Origin: Ignavibacteria bacterium UBA2333
Lineage (GTDB): Bacteria > Bacteroidota > Ignavibacteria > Kapaibacteriales > Kapaibacteriaceae
Direction of reading: 5' to 3'
Length of the DNA stretch: 32,934 nucleotides
Assembly (NCBI GenBank): GCA_002344895.1
Contig: DDUR01000086.1
Coordinates: 61,264-94,197 of the forward strand
Position 1 is the stretch's first letter, and every line of letters starts with the position of its first letter. The translations under genes were made by a program, and so were the position numbers. The notes beneath the pieces are model-generated. The model had not been told where the DNA came from and did not search any database. It saw nothing but the letters and a program-made list of their open reading frames with translations. Below are positions 9,101 to 16,014 of the stretch, piece after piece.

Positions 9101-9796
9101 ATGACGACTGAAGAATTCCTCCGTCGCCTCGACGAAATCGTCGCCGAGCGCCACATGCTCCAACATCCGTTCTACATCATGTGGAACGAAGGTGCGCTGA
9201 CACTCGAAATGCTTCGTGAGTATGCCAAGGAGTACTACCTCCAGGTGCACAACTTCCCGACGTATGTCAGTGCAACACATGCCAACTGTGACGATATGGC
9301 CATTCGCCAGATGCTGCTCGAAAACCTCGTAGAAGAGGAACAGGGTGCAAACAATCACCCTGAGCTCTGGCTGCGTTTTGCCGAGTCCCTTGGTGTTTCT
9401 CGTGAGGAAATTGCCGATCGCCGATATCTGTTCCAAACACGTGCCTCGGTTCGTATTCTGAAGGAGTTGGCACGTCGGAACAATCCTGCGGAAGGGCTCG
9501 CAGCATTATATGCGTATGAGTCACAAATCCCGGAAATCTCCACGACGAAGATTGCTGGACTGAAGAAGTTCTATGGCATTGATACGGAAAACGGCCTGGC
9601 GTTCTTCGCAGTTCACGAACATGCTGACGAGATCCATCGCACCGTAACACGTGAAGCGTTGGCCACGATGTGCCAAACCGATGATCAGAAGCAGGCGGCG
9701 CTGGATGCAGCTCGTGAAGCATCTGATGCCTTTAATCTTCTACTCGACGGTGTCTACAACACATGGTGCTCGGCCGAAAAAGCCGCACTGAACTGA
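9101..9796 (+). CDS. CADD-family para-aminobenzoate synthase (folate pathway), haem-oxygenase-like fold
   Basis: 231 residues of the TenA/PqqC-like helical fold, closest by motif to the CADD group (Chlamydia protein CADD). CADD makes the para-aminobenzoate of folate from one of its own tyrosines, with a dimetal centre and a lysine as amino donor. Every residue I recall as important in Chlamydia CADD is present here with a constant offset of two: metal ligands E79, H86, E140, H172, D176, H179 and reactive Y25, Y139, K150. These lie in EEEQGANNH, YAYESQIPEISTTK and VHEHADEIHR. No pabA, pabB or pabC gene is in the window. Plain TenA or PqqC are less likely given Y25/K150. Start is the first ATG; the upstream gap carries divergent promoters. 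Confidence 0.85.
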   Translation: MTTEEFLRRLDEIVAERHMLQHPFYIMWNEGALTLEMLREYAKEYYLQVHNFPTYVSATHANCDDMAIRQMLLENLVEEEQGANNHPELWLRFAESLGVSREEIADRRYLFQTRASVRILKELARRNNPAEGLAALYAYESQIPEISTTKIAGLKKFYGIDTENGLAFFAVHEHADEIHRTVTREALATMCQTDDQKQAALDAAREASDAFNLLLDGVYNTWCSAEKAALN

Positions 9797-9816
9797 TCGG
9801 CGGGTGACTGCCGTTC

Positions 9817-10725
9817 ATGTGTCGATTCATTGCATATATCGGTCCCCAAATTCTTGCAGACGACCTGCTCTATAAGCCGCGGTTTTCACTGATCACGGCC
9901 CAGAGCGTCAACGCAGGGGAAATGTCTGTTGCTGTAAACGGCGACGGATTTGGAATCGGTTGGTATGCACCGGAACTCGACAATGAACCGTGTGTTTTTC
10001 GAAGCATCAAGCCAGCATGGAGTGATGGTAACTTGCGGCAGCTTGCGCGCAAGATTTACTCACCGTGCATTTTCGCGCACGTACGTGCGGCATCACCGGG
10101 CTTAACCGTTGAGGAAGTGAACTCCCACCCGTTTTGGTGTGGTGAGCTCATGTTCATGCACAACGGCGTTTTAGGTGGATTTAAGCAGATACGCCGACGG
10201 CTGTTGCGACTTCTCAACGACACCGCCTACGATGCCATTCAGGGATCCACGGACTCTGAGCATCTCTTCGGACTGTTCCTGAATCACATCGGCAATCCGC
10301 ACGGTTCGGTTACCGTTGAGGAAATGGTGCATGCGATGAAGAAGATGTTTGAAGATCTCAGTGATCTGCTCGTTGAGGCAGGAGTGAAACAACACTCCTA
10401 CCTCAACCTTGCCGTTACGAATGGCACTGGACTTGTTGTTTGCAGATATACGACGAATCCCAATGTACAGCCAGCCTCATTGTACTACATGCATGGGCGT
10501 GAGTATCATTGTCGAGGCGAAGTCTGCACAATGGAGCCAACGTACGGCAAACCCAGCGCGATTGTTGTCGCCTCCGAGCCATTTACGGCTCGCAGGTCGG
10601 ACTGGATGAAGGTTGAACGAAACAGTATGATGGTCGTTGATGAAACGATGAGAATTCACTTCCATCATGTTGAAATGGACGTTGAGAAACTGGATTTCGA
10701 ATCCATTGCCCCGGAAATCGGATGA
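9817..10725 (+). CDS. Class II glutamine amidotransferase domain protein (YafJ/EgtC-like)
   Basis: 302 residues. The start MCRFIAYIGP exposes Cys2 as the N-terminal nucleophile after Met removal, typical of the Ntn-type glutaminase domain. Other family marks are NGDGFGIGWY, the oxyanion/substrate loop AHVRAASPG, and FMHNGVLGGF. These proteins release ammonia or hydrolyse gamma-glutamyl amides; YafJ has no settled substrate, and EgtC-type members act in ergothioneine synthesis. No other ergothioneine gene is seen nearby. The stop overlaps the nuoL start by 4 bases, an unusual pairing. Confidence 0.87.
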   Translation: MCRFIAYIGPQILADDLLYKPRFSLITAQSVNAGEMSVAVNGDGFGIGWYAPELDNEPCVFRSIKPAWSDGNLRQLARKIYSPCIFAHVRAASPGLTVEEVNSHPFWCGELMFMHNGVLGGFKQIRRRLLRLLNDTAYDAIQGSTDSEHLFGLFLNHIGNPHGSVTVEEMVHAMKKMFEDLSDLLVEAGVKQHSYLNLAVTNGTGLVVCRYTTNPNVQPASLYYMHGREYHCRGEVCTMEPTYGKPSAIVVASEPFTARRSDWMKVERNSMMVVDETMRIHFHHVEMDVEKLDFESIAPEIG

Positions 10726-12683
10726 ACTACGCAGCGCTCATACCACTCTTCCCACTTGTAGGATTTGCCATCATCGGTCTTTTTGGCCGTCGACTTGGCT
10801 CTGAAAAGGTCATTGGAAGTATTGCTTCACTTGCCGTGCTGGCATCCTTTGTAACGGCTGTTGCCGTTTTTATGGGATTGACATCCATGCCGGCTGATGC
10901 ACGGTCCTTTACCGTTCCGGTCTACACATGGATTGCAACTGGATCGTTTTCCGTTGACATTGCCTATCAGTTTGATCAACTGTCGATCTTGTTTACGTTG
11001 ATCATCACGGGCATCGGATTCCTTATTCATGTTTATTCGACGGGATATATGCATGGCGATAGAAGCTTCCCACGCTTCTTTGCCTATCTGAATCTCTTCG
11101 TTTTCATGATGTTAAATCTTGTTCTCGCCAGCAACTTCCTATTGACGTTTCTTGGCTGGGAAGGTGTTGGTCTTGCATCCTACCTCCTTATTGGGTTCTG
11201 GTACGATCGCAAGTTTGAGGGGTCGGGAATCGTGTGGACGGGAGACGCTGCAAAAAAGGCCTTTATCGTTAACCGCATTGGTGACTTTGGCGTACTCCTC
11301 GCCATGTTCATGCTTTTTAATGCCTTCGGTACCCTTGAGTATGCAACGATTAATGCTCAAGCCGGAGTAGTGTTGGGTGGGCAAGAGACGTTGGTAACGA
11401 TGATCACCCTGTTGTTATTCCTTGGATGCACCGGGAAATCCGCACAAATCCCACTTGGCGTATGGCTTCCTGACGCTATGGCGGGTCCGACACCGGTATC
11501 CGCACTGATTCACGCAGCTACGATGGTCACGTCGGGCATCTTCCTGATCGCTCGAACAAACGTCCTCTTTGCCATGTCTCCGACAACGATGGCAGTCGTC
11601 ACGGGAATCGGTATTACGACGGCCCTCATTGCTGGAACGGTAGGCCTCGTACAAAACGACATCAAGAAGGTGCTCGCATACTCAACAGTATCGCAGCTTG
11701 GCTTCATGTTCACGGCACTTGGAGTGGGGGCATTTACGGCTGGTGTGTTTCACGTCATGACACATGCCTTTTTTAAAGCTCTGCTCTTCCTTGGGTCTGG
11801 TTCTGTCATTCATGGAATGCACGAAGAACAGGACATTCAGAAGATGGGTGGACTCAAAAAGTACATGCCTATCACATATAAGACCTTCCTGGTAGGAACA
11901 TTGGCCATCAGCGGGATTCCGTTGTTCTCGGGCTTTTTCTCGAAGGACGAAATTTTGTGGTTCGCGTGGCTCAACGGAAGTCCGATTCTTTGGGCCGTTG
12001 GGGCACTGGCTGCATTCTGTACGGCCTTCTATATGTGGCGACTAACAGCATTGACATTCCTTGGCAAAGAACGTTTTGACCATCACCATGTCCATCCGCA
12101 CGAATCGCCAAAGTCGATGACGATTCCGCTCATCATTCTAGCAGTGTTAAGTGCCGTCGGTGGATTACTGGGAATTCCTCATGTTCTTGGGCACCCACTG
12201 CACCTGCCAAATCTTCTGGAAGAGTGGCTTGCTCCAATCTTTGCAAATGGAGTTGCACTGTTGCCGAAACACACGGGTGATCATACAGCACTTGAGTTTA
12301 CACTCATGGCCGTCAGTGTCGGAATTGGCGCTTTTGGCATTTGGCTTGCTCACTCGCTGTACAAGGATGGTACGGAAAAAGCTCGAGCACTTGGTGCACG
12401 ATTCTCAGCTGTCTATAAACTTCTATGGCGTAAGTACGGAGTGGATGAAGTATACGATGTACTTATCGTGAGCCCAATTGTTGTCTTTTCGAGGAGTTTC
12501 CTCTGGAAGATGGTTGACGTGGTGCTCATCGATGGCATCGTCAACGGATCAGCTCGTTTTGTTGCGTCGACGGGTAATGTGATTCGTCGAATCCAGACAG
12601 GTGTTGCTCAGCACTATGCCCTCATCATGATGGTGGGCATCATCGCCCTCATCGCCATAGTGACCGTACCGATGTTAAAATAG
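10722..12683 (+). CDS. nuoL: NADH-quinone oxidoreductase subunit L (proton-pumping membrane subunit)
   Basis: 653 residues, very hydrophobic. It has the antiporter-like core: NLFVFMMLNLVLASNFLLTF, WEGVGLASYLLIGFW, LPDAMAGPTPVSALIHAATM, TGLVQNDIKKVLAYSTVSQLG-type helices, and the NuoL mark SGFFSKDEILW. The C-terminal part (RKYGVDEVYDVLIVSPI, then a long amphipathic stretch and a last membrane helix) fits the lateral helix of complex I subunit L. E. coli NuoL is 613 residues, so length is normal. No nuoK, nuoM or nuoN follows; the neighbours are unrelated, so the gene stands apart from a nuo operon. An Mrp-type antiporter or a NuoL-like subunit of another membrane complex is a possible alternative. 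Confidence 0.88.
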   Translation: MNYAALIPLFPLVGFAIIGLFGRRLGSEKVIGSIASLAVLASFVTAVAVFMGLTSMPADARSFTVPVYTWIATGSFSVDIAYQFDQLSILFTLIITGIGFLIHVYSTGYMHGDRSFPRFFAYLNLFVFMMLNLVLASNFLLTFLGWEGVGLASYLLIGFWYDRKFEGSGIVWTGDAAKKAFIVNRIGDFGVLLAMFMLFNAFGTLEYATINAQAGVVLGGQETLVTMITLLLFLGCTGKSAQIPLGVWLPDAMAGPTPVSALIHAATMVTSGIFLIARTNVLFAMSPTTMAVVTGIGITTALIAGTVGLVQNDIKKVLAYSTVSQLGFMFTALGVGAFTAGVFHVMTHAFFKALLFLGSGSVIHGMHEEQDIQKMGGLKKYMPITYKTFLVGTLAISGIPLFSGFFSKDEILWFAWLNGSPILWAVGALAAFCTAFYMWRLTALTFLGKERFDHHHVHPHESPKSMTIPLIILAVLSAVGGLLGIPHVLGHPLHLPNLLEEWLAPIFANGVALLPKHTGDHTALEFTLMAVSVGIGAFGIWLAHSLYKDGTEKARALGARFSAVYKLLWRKYGVDEVYDVLIVSPIVVFSRSFLWKMVDVVLIDGIVNGSARFVASTGNVIRRIQTGVAQHYALIMMVGIIALIAIVTVPMLK

Positions 12684-12694
12684 AGGCAGACGTC

Positions 12695-13411
12695 GTGTGT
12701 TATACGGTTTCGATATTCTCCTCAACCCACGTTGTTGAAACGGATATCGGAGCTGTATTTGATGATGCTTCCGAATACATGCCGTATGTGCATGTCAGTG
12801 GATTCGTTCATCCACGTCTCCCGTTTGTCACTAACGAGCGACCCGACGCACTTGAGGTTGTGGAGTGGGGTCTGATTCCCCGCTGGACAAAGTCAGCCGA
12901 AGCGGCTGGCGAGTTACGTGATATGACCCTGAATGCACGTGCAGAAACAATTCGCACGAAGCCGTCATTTCGTGAAGCAATTGTGAAGCGTCGAGGTCTT
13001 CTGCCCGTTAATGGATTTGTTGAGTGGCGTCACGAGGGTACGATAAAACATCCGTACTTTGTTCGCATGCGTGAAGCTGAGCTGTTTACGCTCGGTTGTA
13101 TCTGGGAAGACTGGACCGACAGAGACAGTGGTGAGTTGCGAAGGACGTTTTCTATCGTGACGACGGAGGCAAACGGATTGATGTCCTGGATTCATAATGC
13201 GAAGCAGCGAATGCCTGCCATCATTACAAAAGGTGATCGCAAAACGTGGCTGAGCGACAGCGATCCGGAAATCATCGACCACCTTCTACGACCGCTCGAA
13301 GATGGAACGTTAACAGCCTATCCATTGTCTCGGGAAATGTCTCGAGTGAAGGTGAATACGGATCATCCTGAACTCCTCGCCGCCATTGGCGACACAATTG
13401 TAGAACCATAA
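12695..13411 (+). CDS. SRAP-domain protein (YedK/HMCES-like, abasic-site DNA-protein crosslinker)
   Basis: 238 residues with a GTG start giving Met-Cys. Cys2 is the residue that bonds covalently to abasic sites in single-stranded DNA in YedK/HMCES, protecting stalled forks. Further family marks are NARAETIRTKPSFREAI, LLPVNGFVEW with catalytic E110, and IHNAKQRMPAII with H167. Length is close to E. coli YedK (222). The gene begins 11 bases after nuoL. Because Cys2 must become N-terminal, the GTG start at 12695 is strongly favoured over longer or shorter versions. Confidence 0.9.
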   Translation: MCYTVSIFSSTHVVETDIGAVFDDASEYMPYVHVSGFVHPRLPFVTNERPDALEVVEWGLIPRWTKSAEAAGELRDMTLNARAETIRTKPSFREAIVKRRGLLPVNGFVEWRHEGTIKHPYFVRMREAELFTLGCIWEDWTDRDSGELRRTFSIVTTEANGLMSWIHNAKQRMPAIITKGDRKTWLSDSDPEIIDHLLRPLEDGTLTAYPLSREMSRVKVNTDHPELLAAIGDTIVEP

Positions 13412-13418
13412 CTTTTTT

Positions 13419-13422
13419 GGAG
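13419..13422 (+). promoter_or_regulatory. Ribosome binding site that fixes the first lipoprotein start
   Basis: GGAG lies 6 bases before the ATG at 13429. It is one of the few clear Shine-Dalgarno sequences here and favours 13429 over the in-frame TTG at 13417. Confidence 0.6.
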
Positions 13423-13428
13423 AGTTCC

Positions 13429-13956
13429 ATGAAACGACTATTACCACTTCTTGTTATCGCTGCGCTTGTTCTTAGTGCGTGCGCAAAGAAGGAAAACACC
13501 ACGGCACCGGTTGATACCGGAGATAATACGAGCTCAAAGAATTCATTCGTTGTGAACGGAAATGGATATTCAAACACGTCCTTCCGTGCATTTAACGACG
13601 AGAGTAATGCTAGTGCTTACACAGATGACGAAGTCGGATCTGGGGTTGTAACCTTCTCTGGCACAATTGGCAATAACTCTACACATGTATTTAGCATTAC
13701 GATTGTCACTTCTTCCGCTCGAACAGGAACGTTTACCCTCGACGAGGCTGGAGTGGGATTCACCACTACGGATGGTACTTTGCAAACGAAAAACTATGGG
13801 CTCATATCTGGTAGTATAACAATTACGCAATGGGATGGCATCGGTGGGCGTTGTAAAGGTACATTCAGCGGTGTCGCAAATGAAGTCATCTCACAGGAGT
13901 TTGTTACGATTACAAACGGAAAGTTTGACTGCCGCATCATCGAGGATGCTGACTAA
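13429..13956 (+). CDS. Small lipoprotein, paralogue of the next gene
   Basis: 175 residues from ATG 13429. The signal peptide (MKRLLPLLVIAALVLSAC) ends with a lipobox LSAC, acylated Cys18. The mature protein is Ser/Thr/Asn-rich and mostly beta: NSFVVNGNGYSNTSF, GTFTLDEAG, SGSITITQWDGIGGRCKGTF and a final ITNGKFDCRI. The same landmarks recur in the next protein, so the pair is a tandem duplication that has diverged. This pattern loosely resembles small beta-sandwich lipoproteins of Bacteroidota that carry an 'ITNGKF' ending; I cannot assign a function. Confidence 0.8.
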   Translation: MKRLLPLLVIAALVLSACAKKENTTAPVDTGDNTSSKNSFVVNGNGYSNTSFRAFNDESNASAYTDDEVGSGVVTFSGTIGNNSTHVFSITIVTSSARTGTFTLDEAGVGFTTTDGTLQTKNYGLISGSITITQWDGIGGRCKGTFSGVANEVISQEFVTITNGKFDCRIIEDAD

Positions 13957-14003
13957 GCCAGCTATCGATGATTAAACGCTTCCATCAACACAATTTTACC
14001 GTT

Positions 14004-14546
14004 ATGCGTAAATTCTTCTACCTGACATTCGTGATTGTCTCAATGTACATCACTGCCTGTGCCAAGGATGAGAATCCAGCAGGCACAAGTTCGACAAACG
14101 ACGATGCAGTCACAAACTCGTTTATCATCAACGGAGGTGGTTACTCAAATGTCGAATGCCGCGGAGCATCTGAGGATGACGCTGGGTTTGCCTTCGTTTC
14201 TGACGACGACAATTCGGTAACGATCTCGGTGTATGGAACGATTGGCGGGGTATCCACAACGAGGTTCTCGATTACATTCGTTCTTGAACGCAGTGGAACC
14301 GGCACGTTTGCCTTAGGGGGCGAAAACGCGAATTCGTACTCGTTAACACTCCTTGACGGCGGAAGCGGCAAGCCGGCAGCTATCTACGTTCCGGCAAGTG
14401 GATCAATCACCATAACGCAGTTTGACGCCGTTGGCGGAAGACTGCGTGCCACGTTCTCCGGTGAAGCTCAAAATGCTGGAGGTGAAGGGACGATTTCGAT
14501 TACGAATGGAAAACTCAACTGCAAGGTTGTTGAAGAAGTGAAATGA
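14004..14546 (+). CDS. Small lipoprotein, second of the tandem pair
   Basis: 180 residues from the ATG at 14004; a longer reading from 13968 is possible but would put 12 polar residues before the signal peptide. MRKFFYLTFVIVSMYITAC ends in a lipobox-like ITAC with Cys19. The mature part shares NSFIINGGGYSN, GTFALGGE, SGSITITQFDAVGGRLRATF and ITNGKLNCKV with the upstream gene. The stop overlaps the thioredoxin-like gene start (ATGA). Function unknown; likely exposed at the cell envelope. Confidence 0.78.
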   Translation: MRKFFYLTFVIVSMYITACAKDENPAGTSSTNDDAVTNSFIINGGGYSNVECRGASEDDAGFAFVSDDDNSVTISVYGTIGGVSTTRFSITFVLERSGTGTFALGGENANSYSLTLLDGGSGKPAAIYVPASGSITITQFDAVGGRLRATFSGEAQNAGGEGTISITNGKLNCKVVEEVK

Positions 14547-15073
14547 GATTCGTACCACGTATCAACTCGGCCTTGCTCATCATGGGCTGCCTCGTGGTAC
14601 ACACCATTTCTTTGGCTGGCCAGGTATCCGCTTCTGCGTCAACAGTCCTTGTTACGCCTCAAACGTTGGATGAGGTTATGGGGCGCCTTGCGGCTGGGGG
14701 CGACACAACATACGTCGTGAATTTCTGGGCTACATGGTGCAAACCGTGCGTTGCAGAGTTGCCACATTTCGACAAGCTTTATCGCGAACAACGGGATAGT
14801 GGTGTGGTCGTACTCCTCGTCTCGGTTGACGATCCGAAGGAACTCACAAAGAAGGTCGCTCCATTCGTACGCCGAAAGGCCTACCTACCGCAAGTGGTAC
14901 TTTTGAACGAATCAAAGCCACATGAGTGGATCGATCGGGTAGATCCAACGTGGAGCGGTGCCATTCCCGCAACACTGTTTTTCCGTAACGGGCGTCGTTT
15001 GTTCCGCGAAACGGAGTTCACCTTCGAAGAACTCCGCCATGAACTAAAAGAATTTATGAAAGGGTCGCCATGA
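14543..15073 (+). CDS. TlpA/ResA-like periplasmic thioredoxin-fold protein
   Basis: 176 residues. A hydrophobic N terminus (SALLIMGCLVVHTISLAG) looks like a signal peptide, so the protein is probably exported. The active site is WC66-K-P-C69 in NFWATWCKPCVAELPHFDKL, the TlpA/ResA form of thioredoxin, followed by VVVLLVSVDDPKEL. IPATLFFRNG holds the cis-proline region. Such proteins reduce or rearrange disulfides in envelope proteins or in cytochrome c maturation. Overlaps both neighbours by 4 bases, so it is coupled to the lipoprotein and redoxin genes. Confidence 0.87.
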   Translation: MRFVPRINSALLIMGCLVVHTISLAGQVSASASTVLVTPQTLDEVMGRLAAGGDTTYVVNFWATWCKPCVAELPHFDKLYREQRDSGVVVLLVSVDDPKELTKKVAPFVRRKAYLPQVVLLNESKPHEWIDRVDPTWSGAIPATLFFRNGRRLFRETEFTFEELRHELKEFMKGSP

Positions 15074-15729
15074 GGTCACCATCACGTCTCAGAGGTTCGA
15101 TAGCGCCATCATCCATGAGGATGATGCTTGCATTTCTGGCTGCGTCCGTCATTTCGATGGTACCCGTTACGGCAGCAGACTTGCCAGATGGCGTCAAACC
15201 TGGTGATATTGCACCGAACTTTATTCTGAACAATGTTGACGGTAAGCGTGTAGGACTCGCATCCTACTTGGATGCCAAGGGCGTGATTCTCGTTTTTACG
15301 TGCAATCATTGTCCGTATTCGGTGAAGTATGAGGACCGCATCATTGCCTTGCACAAGGCCTTCGGTCCTAAAGGTTTCCCAGTCCTGGCGATCAATCCGA
15401 ATGACACGGTTGTCTCACCGGAAGATTCCTTCGCAAAAATGCAGGAACGTGCACAGGAGAAATCCTTCCCATTCCCGTACCTGTTCGATGCTGACCAGAA
15501 TGTTGCGAAAGCTTATGGAGCGCGTCGCACACCGCACGTATTTCTGTTAAAGCGCACCCCTAAACATTTTATCGTTGAATATATCGGAGCAATCGACGAC
15601 AATCCGAATGACGCGAATGCCGTTGACGAAAAGTTTGTTGAGAAGGCGATTGCCGAGCTTGTAGATGGTAAACCGGTAACGACACAAACTACCAAGGCAA
15701 TTGGCTGCACGATAAAGTGGAAGAAGTGA
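15070..15729 (+). CDS. Exported AhpC/TSA-like redoxin with CNHC active site
   Basis: 219 residues. After a basic start and a hydrophobic segment (MMLAFLAASVISMVPVTAA) comes the redoxin domain: GDIAPNFILNNVDGKRVGL, then VFTCNHCPYSVKYEDRI with C78-N-H-C81, then GFPVLAINPND and RRTPHVFLL with the cis-proline. This matches a widespread thioredoxin-family group that has TCNHCP and a third Cys near the end (IGCTIKWK here). Substrate is unknown; an envelope redox role is inferred from the signal peptide and the coupled TlpA-like gene. A start at the internal Met (MRMMLAFL) would give a tidier signal peptide, but the ATGA overlap favours 15070. Confidence 0.85.
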   Translation: MRSPSRLRGSIAPSSMRMMLAFLAASVISMVPVTAADLPDGVKPGDIAPNFILNNVDGKRVGLASYLDAKGVILVFTCNHCPYSVKYEDRIIALHKAFGPKGFPVLAINPNDTVVSPEDSFAKMQERAQEKSFPFPYLFDADQNVAKAYGARRTPHVFLLKRTPKHFIVEYIGAIDDNPNDANAVDEKFVEKAIAELVDGKPVTTQTTKAIGCTIKWKK

Positions 15730-15736
15730 AGAAGGT

Positions 15737-15779
15737 GGGGGAAGGTGGGGAAAGATGGGGGAAGATGGGGGAAGGCGGG
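15737..15779 (+). repeat. G-run tandem repeat with quadruplex potential
   Basis: Five G runs of lengths 5, 4, 5, 5 and 3 (15737-15741, 15747-15750, 15757-15761, 15767-15771, 15777-15779) are separated by 5-6 base loops such as AAGGT. This fits the usual four-run G-quadruplex rule on the + strand. It starts 7 bases after the redoxin stop. Confidence 0.8.
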
Positions 15780-15784
15780 AAACA

Positions 15785-15884
15785 AGTGTCACCAAGCGTC
15801 AGCTAGTGTCACCCAGCGTCAGCTAGTGTCACCAAGCGTCAGCTAGTGTCACCCAGCGTCAGCTAGTGTCACCCAACGTCAGCT
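15785..15884 (+). repeat. Five 20-base tandem repeats between genes
   Basis: Exactly five units of AGTGTCACCCAGCGTCAGCT run back to back. Units 1 and 3 carry AAG, units 2 and 4 CAG and unit 5 CAA at the variable point, so the array alternates. It contains the half-sites GTCACC and GTCAGC once each per unit. Non-coding in any clear frame. Confidence 0.92.
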
Positions 15885-16014
15885 AGCGTAAACGGAAATT
15901 GCCTATATTGGACTGTTCCTCCTTCCGCGGCATCGCGCCGCCACAACCGCAGAGCCTGCTCACCAGTATAGATGAGCACATCAGACCCAATACCAGAACG
16001 GGCACCTGCGATGA
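15885..16014. other. Gap before rsmI, no assured gene
   Basis: No clear promoter or RNA is seen. The minus strand stays open without a Met from about 16057 to a TGA at 15869-15871 and reads plausibly like a protein end (SDVLIYTGEQALRLWRRD, then FPFTLADVG). It may be the tail of a lost gene truncated by the rsmI start, or chance. Confidence 0.3.

Noticed and set aside
9014..9436. Long N-terminal extension of ClpS
   Set aside because: This stretch is antisense to the CADD-type gene and has no ClpS-like or other recognisable sequence.
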